Part shown: positions 14,954-28,800 of the stretch, in pieces | Position numbering within the stretch: the stretch's first letter is position 1 | Layout of the letters: every line of letters begins with the position of its first letter | DNA from: Anseranas semipalmata | Lineage: Eukaryota > Chordata > Aves > Anseriformes > Anseranatidae | NCBI GenBank assembly: GCA_013399115.1 | Contig: VXAA01006092.1 | Coordinates: 130,826 to 194,825, forward strand | Direction of reading: 5' to 3' | DNA length: 64,000 nt | Notes under the pieces: generated by a model | What the model was told of the DNA's origin: nothing | Databases searched by the model: none | What the model saw: the letters and a program-made list of their open reading frames with translations, nothing else | Made by a program: the position numbers and the translations under genes

Positions 14954-15985
14954 TAAGAATCTCTGCTGGTGGCTTACATCTTATTTACGGAAACACATGA
15001 GGATGTTACCTGTCATTAAGCAAAAAAAGTCCATTTCTGTAATGCCTTGTGTGATTAACACTGCTCCTACAGGGATCAGGAAGCAGATGAGAGAGGAGCT
15101 AGTTCTGTGAGCAATGGTTTGCAGGATTATATCCTCTGAAAGTGCTCTTCAACGTTAAACCAGGAGTGGCAAAAAATGTTGCCAAAAAGTGTTGGATTGG
15201 AATGGATCTTCTTCCTGCTGCCTGAGGTGCTGAAAGTCTGGAACCTTTCAACACACTGGGTGTAGTAATTGTCAGAATGAGAAACTGGTCAAAAGGTTGA
15301 TTAGATTCTGGAGAGCAACTGTTAAGTCCTAGGTATCTACATGTTTACTCCTAGTAGGAGAAAAAAAAGTTGTTAACCCAGTGTAAACTTTATTTATCCT
15401 TTTTTTCCTTAAAGCATTTGAAAGTCTCTTTTCATGCTATTGGTTGTATTTCAGTACTTCTCTTCCATATGTATATATGCATAGCCCATGTTCCCTATTT
15501 CGGGAACAATGCAAATCAATTTGCCAGTGAAGGTTTTCATGGAAAAAGAAAGGAGGGGTTTGACATTTTACAGCTATCTAGAGTTATGGTAGAATCTCTG
15601 ACTGTTTAAGTACACAGTTATTTACAGAGGAATGCAGGTCACTGTGGAAGTGGATGTTATGTTCTGTTTGTTCAGTAACATCAGGATCTTCCTTCCAAAG
15701 CTTCTCTTTAACGTTTTAGAATTAGTTGCCTAAAATTATGTGTCATATCCTTAGGTGCTATATGAAAACATAATTCCAGCGAAATCAGAGGAGTTGTATG
15801 GCTTCACACTAGCCAAAAAAACTGGCTGTCATTTCAGAGGATATTCTTTCAGTTTCAGGACTTTTGTAACTATGAAAAACTTCTGGGGAAGTTCCACCCC
15901 TCCGTTACAAGGCAACATATATGCAAGAAGTACTTTGCTGAAAAGAATTTTGATATTAGAAAGGCCTGGGTTGGCCTCAACCTCT

Positions 15986-16010
15986 CCCCTCTCCCCTCTC
16001 CCCTTTCCCC
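15986..16010 (-). other. G-quadruplex motif on the minus strand (i-motif on plus)
   Basis: Four runs of four C are separated by exactly three bases each (runs at 15986-15989, 15993-15996, 16000-16003 and 16007-16010). The minus strand therefore reads G4-N3-G4-N3-G4-N3-G4, a textbook G4 pattern, inside a short (CTCTCCC)-like tract at 15981-16015. In the SOX5 pre-mRNA the strand is C-rich. Confidence 0.85.
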
Positions 16011-16829
16011 TTTACCTTTCTTGAATTTGTGTGGGAGGGATTTTTCTTTATTGCATTATCTTTAATAAGGCTTATAAAGAAAAACAATAGCAGAACCTCT
16101 ACAATAGCAAGAAAAGTATTTACATTTTTAGCATTTAGCTATGAGAGTAATAGAGGAAGTTTTTTTATAAGAAGTGAATAAAAATAAATTGAAGTAACAT
16201 AATTTGACCCCAAGCCTTTTAAGTTTTAAAGTCTTGTAGATAAGAATGAAGTATGTCTTTTTTAGGGTAGTAAAAAACACTGATTTTGGTAATGAGGTAT
16301 AGAGTCTTTCATCTCTTGATCCCTGATCCAAGTTTGACCTAAGTCAGTAGTAAATGAAAGTCAGCTAGCTATCATCTGATACAAGCTGCAAGCCTAGGAA
16401 ATGATTTGGAGACCTGTCCCAAGGGATTTTGGATGAAATATTGACCCTGTCAAGGTCAGAATTTCACCTCCAGGGTCCACTTCACACAAAGCCCATCAGA
16501 TTTGGGGCACCCTCCTTTTGGATGGTTGCATGAAGAAGGTCAAGAATTGAACAGGCAGAGAAACAATACTGTCCTCTCATTCCCACAGAGATGATCTATT
16601 TGTAGTGAAATTTTGATTATGCTGCCTGCCTTTTGACAGTTGCACAGTCTGTATCGTCTTGTGGTCTCATGAACCCTGGTTGCAGTACAGTTATTGTGAA
16701 GTCACTGAGAAAAAAAGCATTTTAAAATAATAATAATAAAACAACATCGACAATGAATACAAAGCAATACATTTCTTCTCAGTTGCATGCTTAGTTGACT
16801 GTTGTCAGAGCAAAGTAACAATTCGTGGA

Positions 16830-17200
16830 GAAATCTGCCATTGCGTATAAATGGAGACAATGAAATCACCCCAATGTGCTCATGTTTAAAATGGTCGATG
16901 AGTTTACAATCAGGTTATGGTGGGTGGAACAAAACTGTGACATGAATGTGGCTGTGAGTTCAGATTTTCTGACCCTGCCTTCATTAATCTGAGAGGCTTC
17001 TGTCACATTGGCCCAGAATTTTTAAATGGCATTAGATTTATTGACAGGAAAATATTCCTACAAAGTCTGGATAACTATTTGACTTATGTGCAATTGAATG
17101 ATTAGGCTGCAGTTATGAACACAACCTATTTATGACAAAGGATTCATTTTACTTGAGCCAATTTTTTCTAAGCTTGTAAGAGTTGCCATAATTCCAGATA
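16830..17200. other. Candidate conserved non-coding block
   Basis: A moderately AT-rich, non-repetitive stretch with evenly mixed sequence and several SOX-like and homeodomain-like cores (gacaatgaa near 16857, gacaaagga at 17134, ttattgac near 17039). It looks like the conserved elements common in long developmental-gene introns. This is judgement only; no alignment was possible. Confidence 0.25.
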
Positions 17201-20200
17201 AATTATTACACAGAAAAAAGCTATTGAAATATTGTATTGAAAACATAATACCTTAAGGTTTTTTAAAAAAAGTACAACCTGACTGACCCCATGATTTATG
17301 ACTCTTTTCTCTAAGTGCGCTAACTTGGAAACATTTCCCCCTCACCTTACCCCAGCATACAGTCACCAATACACACACAGTACATAAGCAGGGAAAGATT
17401 GCAGCATATCTTGCCTCCTTAGAGAACTGCAAATGCTGAGTATAACTACAGCTCAATTAAACTAGCCACTTCTATGGTGCTGAGGAAAGATGCATTAGCT
17501 ACTTGAGCTTAGAAAAATGTACCTGGCATGCAAGTGTCTAATTGACATTATGTCTTTTTCAAGTCCATCCCTTCTGAACTAACTGGAAGGAGATTTCATT
17601 AACACAGACTAGCAGCTTGTCTTCATGTAGAGAGTTAAGTAAAAGATAATGCTAAACGAGAGAAAAGTTGCTGATTAGATTAAAATGAAGAATCCATATA
17701 ACCTCAAAATGCTAAAATGTGATTTATGCAGGATTTTATGTTTTGGCAAATTGTTATAATAATTTTTATCTGCTTTTTGGGATGTTCTACACCTACTTTG
17801 TGAAGGGGGTTGAGTTCCTCTAAATATTGAATTAAACCTTCTCCCAACTTATTTTATGCCACTTTGGAATCCATCCTCCCACGCACACTGCTTTCAGTCC
17901 TATTTAATCTTCATGTATAGTTTCTGCTTGCAGAGTATTTAGGGTCTTCTGTCCTGCACGCCTTGGTCTCGCTATTTTACCAGAAGTGAAACTCAAATTT
18001 GTATTTTGTTCTGTTTGCTGTCATGCATCAACAGCCCTGAAGATTTCACTCTGTGTTTCAGAACAGCTCTGTGGGGATCTGCGGTTGTAGAACAGGCTGA
18101 GGAAAGAGCACGTAGACACAAAGTACCGCTCAGCAAGTTTTTGGGCAAAATCTGGTTTTGTTCTTCAAGGCCTTAGGGGAACTCACAGTGTCGCCTCCCC
18201 ATCTTTTTTTGTGAGGCCACAAGTGACTTCCTGGTGTTCTTGCTCTCAAACATGTCACAGTCTGGGGCTCTGTAGCTGTCCCACCAGGTGGGCAGAGAGC
18301 AAAAGAAAACCTGAAGGCTAGATGCTGCTTTTTCATGGCACTGAGCTGGTCCCTGGAACAGGCAATGAGCACGCTTGCCTGGAAGGGTATCTTTGAGATG
18401 CAAAGTTTTGTGCCACGGTACAGTTTACACCTTCCACTTGCTCAGAGAAAAAGTCTAGCCTAGGTTGATGATTGAATAGTTTGCTTTGAAGCTCAGTGAC
18501 GAAAGTCACTTTAATTGAACTCTAAATGAGATACGGTTGTTAAAATTCATAAAGCAATTCATATTCAGTAGGGCACGGTTGGTAAAATAGGTCAACCTTG
18601 CAGCCTAAATTGTGATAAAACTGATGTTGCTAATCTCACTATTTTGTGAAAAGCGAGACAGTGTTTTATGTTTTTTTCCTCAAGCCCCAGCTCTTGGAGT
18701 CATGTGATGACAAAAATGCCAGCTTTCATTTATTCAAAATGTAAATTTCCAGCTCTCATATTTCCAGGCAAAACTTGAAACCATGAACACTACAAGTTCC
18801 AAAATTAGAAGGCAAACAAAACGGAGGCCAAATGTTGTTTTTTAAACTGTTCTGATTTTTAGTCAAAATTTTTTTTGGAGAGCCCAGCTCAAGATCTTGG
18901 AACACTTCAGGTTGCCAATAATGTAAAATTAAGATCTCGAAGCAGCAAGTACCAACAGTGCTGCTTTACAGTGTCTCTAGCACTTGGGCCACAGTCTTGT
19001 TTGACTTTTTAGTTTAATACTGCCAGTACTTGGTTACTAATTTGTATTCAATTCTGGTTGATGTAATTAGCCCCAAAACTGAGTGCTATCTGAAGCCTGA
19101 GGGCAATTCCTGCCAGACAGCAAACATTTGATGACTCTGCGTGTTTTAATACAGGGTTCTCATTTTCCTTCAGAACCAGAGACTTGTCAGAAGGTGTTCT
19201 GATGGGACACCTTTTCTGTTGAAAACAAGGCTCTGAGGAACGAGTGGATTTTGACTAAGTTCTGATGCAGCACTAGGAAGGTGTGCCCCCAGCCTGCTCC
19301 ACCTGCAGGCAGCTTGCCACTTCTGCGTGGTGCCTGGCCTGTCACGCAGGCAGCTCCAGAGCCTGGTGGCACCTGGCCCGCGTGCCCCAGCCCCCTGGAG
19401 CCAGGCTCCCCTGGATGGGCTTGAGCTCTGCAGGTCCTTAGCAGCTTGTCTGGCAGGCACTGTGGGCACCGCTGTCCTCCAGGCTCCGTGTCTCTTTAGC
19501 TCACAGACTTCCCGGCTTTTCTGCATCCCTCAGCTGCCCTGGGTGTCCTCCCAGCTCCAAATAAGGCTTTCCTTTGTGAGCACGGATCCAGATTTCCATC
19601 CTAACCACCCGTTGTCAGCTGGCAGCGTCCCTTTCCCCATGAGTTGCATTGGTAGATGGAGAAGCCTGGCTGCTCTAATATGTTCCCAAATCAGAATATT
19701 CCCATTCTCATTAAGTTCTGAGGTTTAAGGTGTTGTTCCAGTTTGGAATGTAATAAAATCTTGACCACTTGGAATTTCCTGCAAGATGGGTAGTTGCTTT
19801 TGTAGCCAGATCTATTTTTCAAAATCTAGCTATATTTCTGGGGGGAGGAAAGAAGGATTTGGTTTCTGAGTTACGCAGAAGTTCAGAAAAATATTTCTTA
19901 TGCCTAGCATGCCAAGTTAGAAATGACACAGTTGTTATTGTCAAAACTTTCCACACACAAAGAGGCTCTGGTTTGATTCCAGCCTTCCAAAACGTTGGTA
20001 AGGAGACCTACTTCCAGAGTGCTTTGGATACCATAATTTACACATACAGTTATCTGTGGAGACAATTTTTGTTGTTGTTTGTATTTGTTGTTGCTTTTGA
20101 ACTGCTCAGGTGAGTAATCACCTGTTATCCAGAACGGTCTGGTTGATGTTCAGGCCTGTTTGCGTTCTCTTTGTTTGAGAAAGCACTGAGATTGCAATTA

Positions 20201-20846
20201 GCATGGTAACAGATGAAATTTAGTTGTAAAAAGTGCAAGTTAACACAAGAAGACACTGTTTGAATTTACATGAAGAAATCTGGAGATTTGTTCCCTGCCC
20301 CAACAAGTTTGCACTCTAAATCATACTTCCAACACAGCTCATCCTTTCATTTGCTGTGTTCTGCTGGAAAGCAAACTCCAGCAGGCCACTGTGTGAGCTA
20401 AATACTTGGAGTAGGAAGGTAGAGATCCTTGTCCTTAGTCCTTGCCCTGCTAGTGCCTGCTGAGTGCAGCCTTAAGGACTTCTGAAATCTCTTTCTTGCT
20501 CCTTAGCTTCTTATATGTCTGTAACCCAGATTTCTGTAGGAGGCTTTAAAGGGCCGTAGATGATGAATCGTTCACTCAAGACACAAAAATGAGCAACCAC
20601 TACACAAGTGGTTGGTTACAGATTTAGGAATGTCTGTTACTTCTGTATTATCATCTTGCCTGGGAATTCTGATTTTTCTCAGAAGTCAGTGACGGCAGAG
20701 CAGTGCTTCGTGGTGCTACAACCCCTTTGCAAGCCATTGCACAGCAGAACAGTATTAGTTCTTCTGTAATTAGAGTCCTTTTTGCATATCAGAGAGAGGT
20801 GAGGACAAAAGGTTTCCTTGGTAGACAATAAAGCTGTTGAAGTGAG

Positions 20847-20915
20847 GGCCTGATCCAACTCCCACTGAACGTAGTGAAAAGGCTCTTATTCATATTAGTG
20901 GGAGTTTAATGAGAC
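20847..20915. repeat. Old repeat copy with 10-bp inverted arms
   Basis: AACTCCCACT at 20857-20866 is the exact reverse complement of AGTGGGAGTT at 20897-20906, with 30 bases between. It is preceded by gggcctgatcc. This resembles the palindromic old-repeat family seen near 2.9 kb and elsewhere in the window. Confidence 0.45.
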
Positions 20916-21370
20916 CTTTCTTCAGTAGGAAACTGTGAGAAAGTATCTTCCTTCTCACTCTGCAAAATGTTTTCAGAACAGGCTCCGTCCACTGAGCCAG
21001 TTTTGTTTTTTGTTTTGTTTTTTGCCAGTGTGGATATGACAAGCTGTGACTGCGCAGTCAAACCAAACAGGCTCGTAGATAGGTTGGGGACATTTTGTCC
21101 AAATTCATCATGTGTCAGGAGCAGCTGTTTTCCTGCAACTTATAAACACGGGCATACTGGATTCAGTGAGACAGGCCCAAGAAGGAGTCACAGTGCAGCC
21201 TTTCCCATGACTTTGCAACCTCTTCCCAAACAACTGAGGTTGCCGGCAAAGAGGCTAAACAATTGTTTCTCACAAAAGATCTGCAGCTGATGTCCTATCA
21301 GTTATCAGAATAACTCGCCTGTCCCTTGAGCAGGGAAAAGCCCATGGGAAATTAATTATTGAAAAAACTA

Positions 21371-21456
21371 AACCAAAGCAAAAAAGAAAAAAAAAAGAAA
21401 AAAGAGAGATGAGGTTGGGGGAGGAGATAGGGAAAGGGGAGGAGTGAGAAGAAAAA
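21371..21456. repeat. Purine-rich tract
   Basis: An A/G-only or nearly A/G-only region (aaaaaagaaaaaaaaaag, then gggggaggagatagggaaag, and onwards). It lacks a fourth G run of three or more and so is not a G4 motif. Confidence 0.75.
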
Positions 21457-22189
21457 TCTAGGCTAGAAGTCAGAATGAGCTAATTGCTTCTTGAGTTCTG
21501 CCAATAACGTATGTGTTTTGCTGAAGGATACGATGCATGCACTTCAGAGTAACCTATGGGCCTTCACTCCCCTCCATTACTCTAAAAGTTAAGTCACAGA
21601 AAAGACTGGAGCTAGATGATCGGTTTATCTACACTTATTTATGAGCAGAGGAGCATTTTCCACTGATACACCATGGTTTTACTCCCAAAGATTACCTCTA
21701 GCCATCTGCTTCAGTCCCTGGCCCTTCCTACATTCTTACATAATCCAAATTTGCAGACTGGTGTAGTTGCACCAGTGTAGGCAAGCAGAATCTGTCTGGG
21801 ATTTGTACCACTTGAACTTATTAGGATTGTAAGAGTATGCTTTTATCAGATAAACCAGCTTTTTGCCTATACTGAGCTACATGATTGCAACAACACTTGC
21901 TGATAATGAAGTTTTCTCCAGTGTTACCAGTCCAAACATTCAGAAATTATGAATTTGTTTTAAACTTCATAACCTCTTTTCTTGTAATTTTAGCATTTTT
22001 TCTTAATTTCCTTTTTATTACTGAGATTTTCATGTTTTCTAGCACAATCACAAGGGAGGGCCAGAAACTTATTTTTATTTTTTTAAAAAAAGACACCAAG
22101 AATACTCCAGCAGGTTAGACTGTAAGAAAAATACCAGCAGTCATCAGAGCTGGCGACATTTTGCATGAAGGCCTTACCTTGGTCTCTCT

Positions 22190-22440
22190 CTTCTAAGCAA
22201 ATGCTCTCTCTGAGACCTCTTTCCAGTGCCCTATCTGTCTTTGTTTTTTTTCAACCACCCACTCTAATTTCAGCATCTCTCTGAGGCACCCCCACAACTT
22301 TTACCCCTTCCTTCCATTTCCAGCTTCTTGACATTGTGATCTTCCCTATGCAGCTGCCCACCCTTTTCCTCATCAGCTCCTCCTTTCTGCCAGCCCTCTT
22401 CTTTTTTTAATTCCTTCCTTGTCAATATTTCCACGGTCTT
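22190..22440. repeat. Pyrimidine-rich region
   Basis: Strong C+T bias on the plus strand over about 250 bases, with no perfect repeat. It could be a decayed LINE fragment, but I cannot align it with confidence. Confidence 0.45.
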
Positions 22441-23112
22441 TTTAGTGGTTTTGATCAGCGTTTTATTGGTTATAGAGAGCGCATATGTCATTTTGTGAAT
22501 GTTCAAAATGTATGGGGTGGTGGACCTGTGAGCTATGTTCACGTTCATGTACCCATGCAGGTATTTATGCAGCATGCAGCAGAGGTACAGGAGCAGAAAG
22601 TACCACAGTAGTTTGTGTAGTGGCTTGGGAAGCTGAATGTGAACTCCTTATGGCTGTGATCTTGGCCAAATGGAGTGTGTGTAGTCATGAGCACTTTTGT
22701 TGTGCAGCCAAAAAAGGCTGCCACTGCTGCCTCTGCAGTAAGGTAAAGCGGGAGATAACAATAAATTTTTTACTGCTGGCTGGCGGAGGTGTTTAGGATG
22801 TGTTTTCTTTATATCTTCATCCGCCCCTAATTGAAGATGCTTTAAAATTGAATGACTAGCAGTCAAAACGTGTTTGCTTCAAGCTGAGAAGAAAAATGCT
22901 GGTGTCTCTGCTTCCAAACTGATTGCGCTTTGTACACAACTGACAGCCACAGTCACTTTGAGTGACTGATAAGTGGGAAGCTTTGCCACTTATCAAGGAA
23001 TGCACGCTGAAAAGAAAGGACTGGAGCCGTTCAGATGCTTTGGCATGTTCAAAATAACATCTCACATCAGTCAGACTCAGAGGCACTAGGAGACATTTCA
23101 AAATAAACTTTA

Positions 23113-23130
23113 TATCTATCTATCTATCTA
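23113..23130. repeat. (TATC)n microsatellite
   Basis: Four and a half perfect TATC units. Confidence 0.95.
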
Positions 23131-25751
23131 GAGGCAAAGATTCAATTTAACAGACAAATCACTGCGTGGCATCACATTGGCTCTGAAAACGAGAACATCG
23201 TTATAAGGGTCACCACTTGCAAAATGACTCAGCTACATAATTTGAGAGCATTCACCGTAGGGTCTCACCCCCCAGAACAAACCTAGATTTGAAAATTCAC
23301 AACTGCATATTATTCTAGTGATTTCTCTAAATTGGGGGTTTTCACCCCTCTTGGCTAAGGCTTATGTATCGTGACAACCTGAAGGATCCCAAAGATAATG
23401 AAACTCAGCCAAATTCTGACCTCATGTATTTCTTCTTCCGTATTATGGAATATACTTAGGATTCCCTAGGTTTAACTAAACTCAGAAATGGGTTATTAGG
23501 GTTATTTAGGAGTCGCTATGCTTTTCAGTGATACACAGCATGAGTAGAAAATGGAACTTAGGTACATGTTTGTTGGCGATACTGTTTGGTGATACTACTA
23601 TTACCAAATGGTGACCTGCAGGAACTGAGGTGTGAGAGTACATTTGCTTGTACTGACTCTGGTAATGACAGAAGTAACAGCCAGTATATGGTTTGGCTGT
23701 TTTAGTGGAGGTGATAATGTTTCAACCTGTCTTAAGAAGCATCATAGGAGTTAACCCATTAGAGCTTTTCCTGCGAACATTGTGTAGAAATACAAGCACG
23801 TGTCGTAGAGCTGAGGTGGATGTGGGTCTTTGTGTAAAACAGTAGAACAAGTAGATATAAGTAAGTGGTGTATAATTTCCTAAATTGGCATTTGGACAGG
23901 AGAGACATAGTGTTGATCCATGTCTACTAGTAATACAAGGTCTCATGACTGCTACCAGGTTTGCAACTCTTGTCCTAGCAACACTGGAAGTATTGCTGTG
24001 GAAGGACCGTTATCTATACACTATATAGGGTTCTGAGCACTGCATCTGAGCATCTAATTCTGTCTAGCTTCTTCTATCTAAAATGGTTCTTTTTCTAACC
24101 CAAGTGGCTATATTTGAGAGACAGGTTATGTTTGACATTCTGGAGTTGCTACCAGCCCTCATACCTTCATTATGAAGAGAGAGAAATTTGAGGATCATTT
24201 TGTTTCTACTGGCAATGCCTTGCTTTTCTGATTCATCTCTTGCCATGTTAAGTGGTCACGACTTCATTTTGACAGCTCATTCAAAATAGGGTACTTCGAG
24301 CTCTGCTGGAATAATGGCTCAAAATGATTCATAGGGAAGAGTGTGGTTCCACCTACTGAATCAACACCGCTGTCTTCATCACTTTGGATTTTCCTCAGAC
24401 ATCTGTCTGATGATGCCTTACCCTGCATAGTTTAGGAGACGAGATGAGCTCACTGTTGGTGGTAATAGCATGCAAGAGGCCAGCAGAGACTGTTTTGTTT
24501 TTGTTGTCCACTTTCTGCCAGCTATCTGAATTGTATAAATAAAAGTGGAGGGCAGTTACTTATGCTTGGTATTTGTAAGAACAGTAAATGAAACAGAGTA
24601 ATCACTTGAAGGGTAGTGATTGAAGAGGCAATGTGAGCGAAGCCTGATTTAGAAGATGTAGAAAGAGATGGAAAGGTGCAGTTGTCTAGTGGAAGTCTCT
24701 TATGAGGAAAGGTGAACTGGAGAGTTATGGATCTCATAACTCTCAGTCTTGATTTTGCATGTTGTATTTAGTACCTATTTAAGGTCAACTTCCACAGAAG
24801 AAAGTTGAATAAAATGTATGATGGGTAAATAATTTTAAGGAACATATTCAGATTTTGGGGATTGAAATATGCTTTGGAGAGGCTAAGAAGTTTACATCAG
24901 AGTTTCTTGTACTTAGAAGTCAAAAAATTTGAAGTTCCAGGGCAAATGTGAAAAAGTTACAGAAACTAAAACGGAGACTTATATGAAAGGTAATAATGAG
25001 AACTAAAAGGGACAAATTTAATTTACAGTAGTTGGAGTTTATAAGTATTTGACACAGTGAGGAAGTTCATTTGAAATGTGTGTATTACCAAATAGTTTTT
25101 ATCAGGTTTGACTACTTTGAAAGACAATTGATAGTGTTCAGCAAATTATTCTAAAGTTGAAACTTGGATAGTTTCAAGAAAATTGCTCATAGATAGCAAT
25201 TTAAAATGTATTTGAACAGAAAAGATCAAGAGATTTTGTAGTTTTGTGTGCTGTAAAAATTGTATGCAAAGAAATACCTTAGTTCGGTAATGAATTGAGG
25301 TCTTTGAAAGTTGGAAGTGCCAGAATTAGGTTCAATGGGTATCTTGATTTTATTCCCATGCATCTCCATCATGCATATGGAATAAAAACTGGTATCCCGG
25401 GGGAGCAGAATTACATGATAATGTAATTGTGGACTGCACTCACAAGAGGGAAAAATTAAAATTATGTGGACAACCTTAATTCTAGCATTCCCTAACTTTT
25501 GAGTCCTAGACATTTCATTCAAAGTAAGCATCATTTAAACTGTGTTTCTGTGTGTTTTTGATGGCCCTAGAAGCACATACTGCTGATATTACCAACCCCC
25601 TCTAACATAATGTCAGCACCGTTTGAACCCTCAAGTGCCAGCGTGGGAGAAGTGCCAATGTCACTTGAGTTACAGGAGAAATGATATGTTCTCCTGTGTT
25701 AGCAGGAGAAAACAGTTACCTGGCTGTGTGGATGGGAGCCTGTGTTATGAT

Positions 25752-25811
25752 GCTTCTCTCTTTCTGTATCTTGCTTCCTCTCTCTCTTTCTCTGTCTGTC
25801 TCTCTCTGTCT
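25752..25811. repeat. CT-rich low-complexity stretch
   Basis: Repeated tctctctttctgt-like units, with ctctctctttctctgtctg and tctctctctgtc. It is imperfect and carries chance open frames rich in Leu and Ser. Confidence 0.75.
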
Positions 25812-28800
25812 TCATCAATTAGAGAAGACTATTTTCTGTTGCTGTCCTCCTCAGAAAGGAAGACGGATTACGTGGGTGCTTTTGTTGAATTTGGGCTGGC
25901 TGTGTTGAAAATGGAGTTTGATGCTTTCTTTTCAACGCCCTCCACTTGCTCCCCCTTTTCTCCCTCAGTGGGGTTGGGACCAGATTGGTTGTAATCACAA
26001 GTTACCACTAATCAATTCTTTCCTCCTAATTTTCCACACTCTGTGTTTTAGCAACATAATGGAGGCTGAAGGTATAGAATTAAAAGCCGCAGATCTTTTA
26101 GTTGAGGCGTCTCTTGCTTTGAGTGTTTGATGGAATCCTGTTTAAGCGTTTAGCCCTGTAAAGCTCTATGTGGTTACAATATGTTTTCTTATCTTCCACA
26201 CTGCGTGTAGAATCATGTCTGCAGTTTAAGTATGACTGAGCTGCAGTGTATCAGTGAGAGGTTTTTTTATATATATACACACTGTATGTAATGAGTTTGA
26301 AGTTCTTAGCATCCAAGAATCACTTAAGTATAAATTAAGAATCATTTCCAGTTTCTTTAACTCGGGAGTCAGAATTTGTAGTCCAGGAACAAGTAAGAAT
26401 ATATGAAACAGCTGATTAATTACATTCACACCTTATACGCAAAATTAAGCCACCTTAATAGTCATATACACACATAGGTGCATTTGGAATGCCCTGATTC
26501 AGGTGGCAATTACAAACATGATTAATTATCTGCACGTGAACTTCTAATGTCTCTAAAGGATTTAAGGAGGAAGGAATCAGGATGTTTTCCACGTGGGCGC
26601 CACAGGTTGTTAATACTTAGCAAATTGTAGCTGATCATAGATGTGAATTCTTCAAGGTTTTATGAATTCTTCAGCTCTGTTGAGAGTTACTCTTCAGCTG
26701 AAATCATGGCAAACAGGTAGAACCCCTAATTTAGATCAGGGCGTTGATGATCGCAGTATTTCCCAGTGATGCAGAGACTGATTCATGCACTGAGAGATAC
26801 AAAGTAAGCAAAAGTGGATTCAAATTATTTGAAATTAGAAAACTTGAGGGAAACAAAACTTTCAAGCTTCCTTCTTTTCCCCTTCAGTGATTCTTTGGAT
26901 GGCTCTGTAACTGGAGACTCGCCTGTGAAGGATGCCTCTGTTTTTCTGCAGAACCTGGTTCTGGCAGCAGGAGGTTTCCCCGGGTACGATAGCTCCCCAA
27001 TTACTTGATAAATGCAAGTGTTTCTTTGTTATTGTGATAGGAAGCAAAGTTCTGGAGAGCTGATACGTTAGAGTGGCTGGAGTTAGAGTTAAGCTGTATT
27101 TCTGGTATTTCTTCTTTACTTGAGATGAAAAGGCAGATTTGAAATGTAATTTTTCAAGAATTTTAGCTTTGTGTATCATGAGTTTCAGGGTGTTACTTAA
27201 GTCTACTTTCCTTGTATTATTTCTTATTGCACAGTTAAGAAATTCTGCCTGTTTGGTACAACCAAAATAAAGAAATTCAAATTGTAATCAATTTACTGGC
27301 ATAAAATTCTGTATTCTGTGGAAATAATATTTACACCTCTTATTTAAAAAAAAAAAAAAGCATTAATTTTAGGTATTTTTATATCCCCTTTGGGTATTGA
27401 GGTGGGTTTGTTGAAATCACAAGTTTGTCTCTGCATCCTTTGTGAGGGTTGTTTGAGCTCAGTATCCTCTTAGCAGAAACTCTTGCTAAGGCCCCATGGG
27501 AGGAAAATTGTCCATTGTGTGCTTTTGAAAGTAGGCTATCTTTTCTCCCGGAGCTGGGCTCAGGCAAGTTTATTCTTCCACTCAGGGATATCTTAGAAGG
27601 TTCCTGTCCTTTCTGGTGCCTAGGAAGCAGAGCTCAGATATGTATATTGTATTTGTTGCCATCATATAATCTGTGCAACTTCCCTTCAAATATAAAGAAT
27701 TATGCTTTCCCCAGCTGTTCATTTGATAGGATTCTAGCCCTTCATTTAGAGAAAACTGTGCTTCTCCAATTCACATTGTTTGAACCATGGCCTCTCTTCT
27801 ATACCTATTGTTTATTTTGTCTTTTTGTGTTGTGCGTAACAGGTGTTTCTTTCATACAGCCAAGGCAGCAAGGCAAGGGCTCCTTTATGGCAGATCTCTT
27901 GAGACTTTGATTAAACTCTTCTTTGTGATAATAATGCCACTGCCTTTAATTGAATTGCACATGTAATCTGTATTTGCACAAATGCCCTCCATCTCTCTGC
28001 CCTCATTGCTGAAGTCTCTCTCTCTTTCGGGACACGTATGTTTGCCTTTTCCCCTGTCTTTCGCCACAGACACGATTCCTTTTTACTTCCCAATACTGCA
28101 CTCCCACCAGAGCCTGGATGCAGCCATGGGAATGGTTTAAAAAGAGCAATATGTTTCTGCAAAAAGAACTCCCTTTTGTTCCAGCGTTTCCCCTTGCTGC
28201 CTCCACAGCTATCATTGCCAGACGGTTGGGAGAACCTTCCTTGGGTTTTCTGAAGGGGGAGCAAGGGGTTGGGAGCTAGGCACTTGTTCAGCACGAACTG
28301 AGCACACCTCAGTCCCATGGGTTATAGGTAGCATAGACCTTGTCTATCCTGTACATCTTTTTTCTTTCACACAGTCTCAGTTGTGTTTGAGGAGTGCCCA
28401 CTGCTAACAAGCCGGGTTTCCTGGCTCAGGCATAGGGGAGGTCTGGTGAGCTGTGGCAAGTGCTTTGGTGTGTTGAGGGAGAAGGTATGTGTAAATCAGT
28501 ATCTCATGGTACCAAATAGTGTAACGTACATTTAATCGCATTTCTAGTTCTTGTTTAGAATGGGACTTCCATACTCTCCGGTATGATCCTCTTGACTCTC
28601 TAGTTGTTAGGACATTTCCAGAGAAGCAATGCACACTAAAAAGGGGCAAGAGGCTGGTACCATGTTTCTTAGTAGCTCAGTTGGCCCATGCTGTTCAGGT
28701 ATCCTGATGGAATATGGCTCCCCTGTAATGCATTATTCTCATGCTCTTCTCTTTCTGCCAGGACATTTATTGGTTAGAAGCCCCGGGGGTGAACAGCTAC

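Noticed and set aside
19327..19728. 133-codon plus-strand frame and 118-codon minus-strand frame in GC-rich DNA
   Set aside because: Overlapping frames on both strands are expected where stop codons are rare because of GC content. The region is not CpG-rich and neither product is recognisable.
21405..21442. Possible G-quadruplex in a purine tract
   Set aside because: It has only three runs of three or more G.
27449..27910. 153-codon open frame on the plus strand
   Set aside because: No domain or homologue recognised. Its hydrophobic bias comes from T-rich DNA, with no splice or promoter support.
27911..28318. 135-codon minus-strand frame
   Set aside because: No recognisable domain, and nested frames overlap on the other strand.
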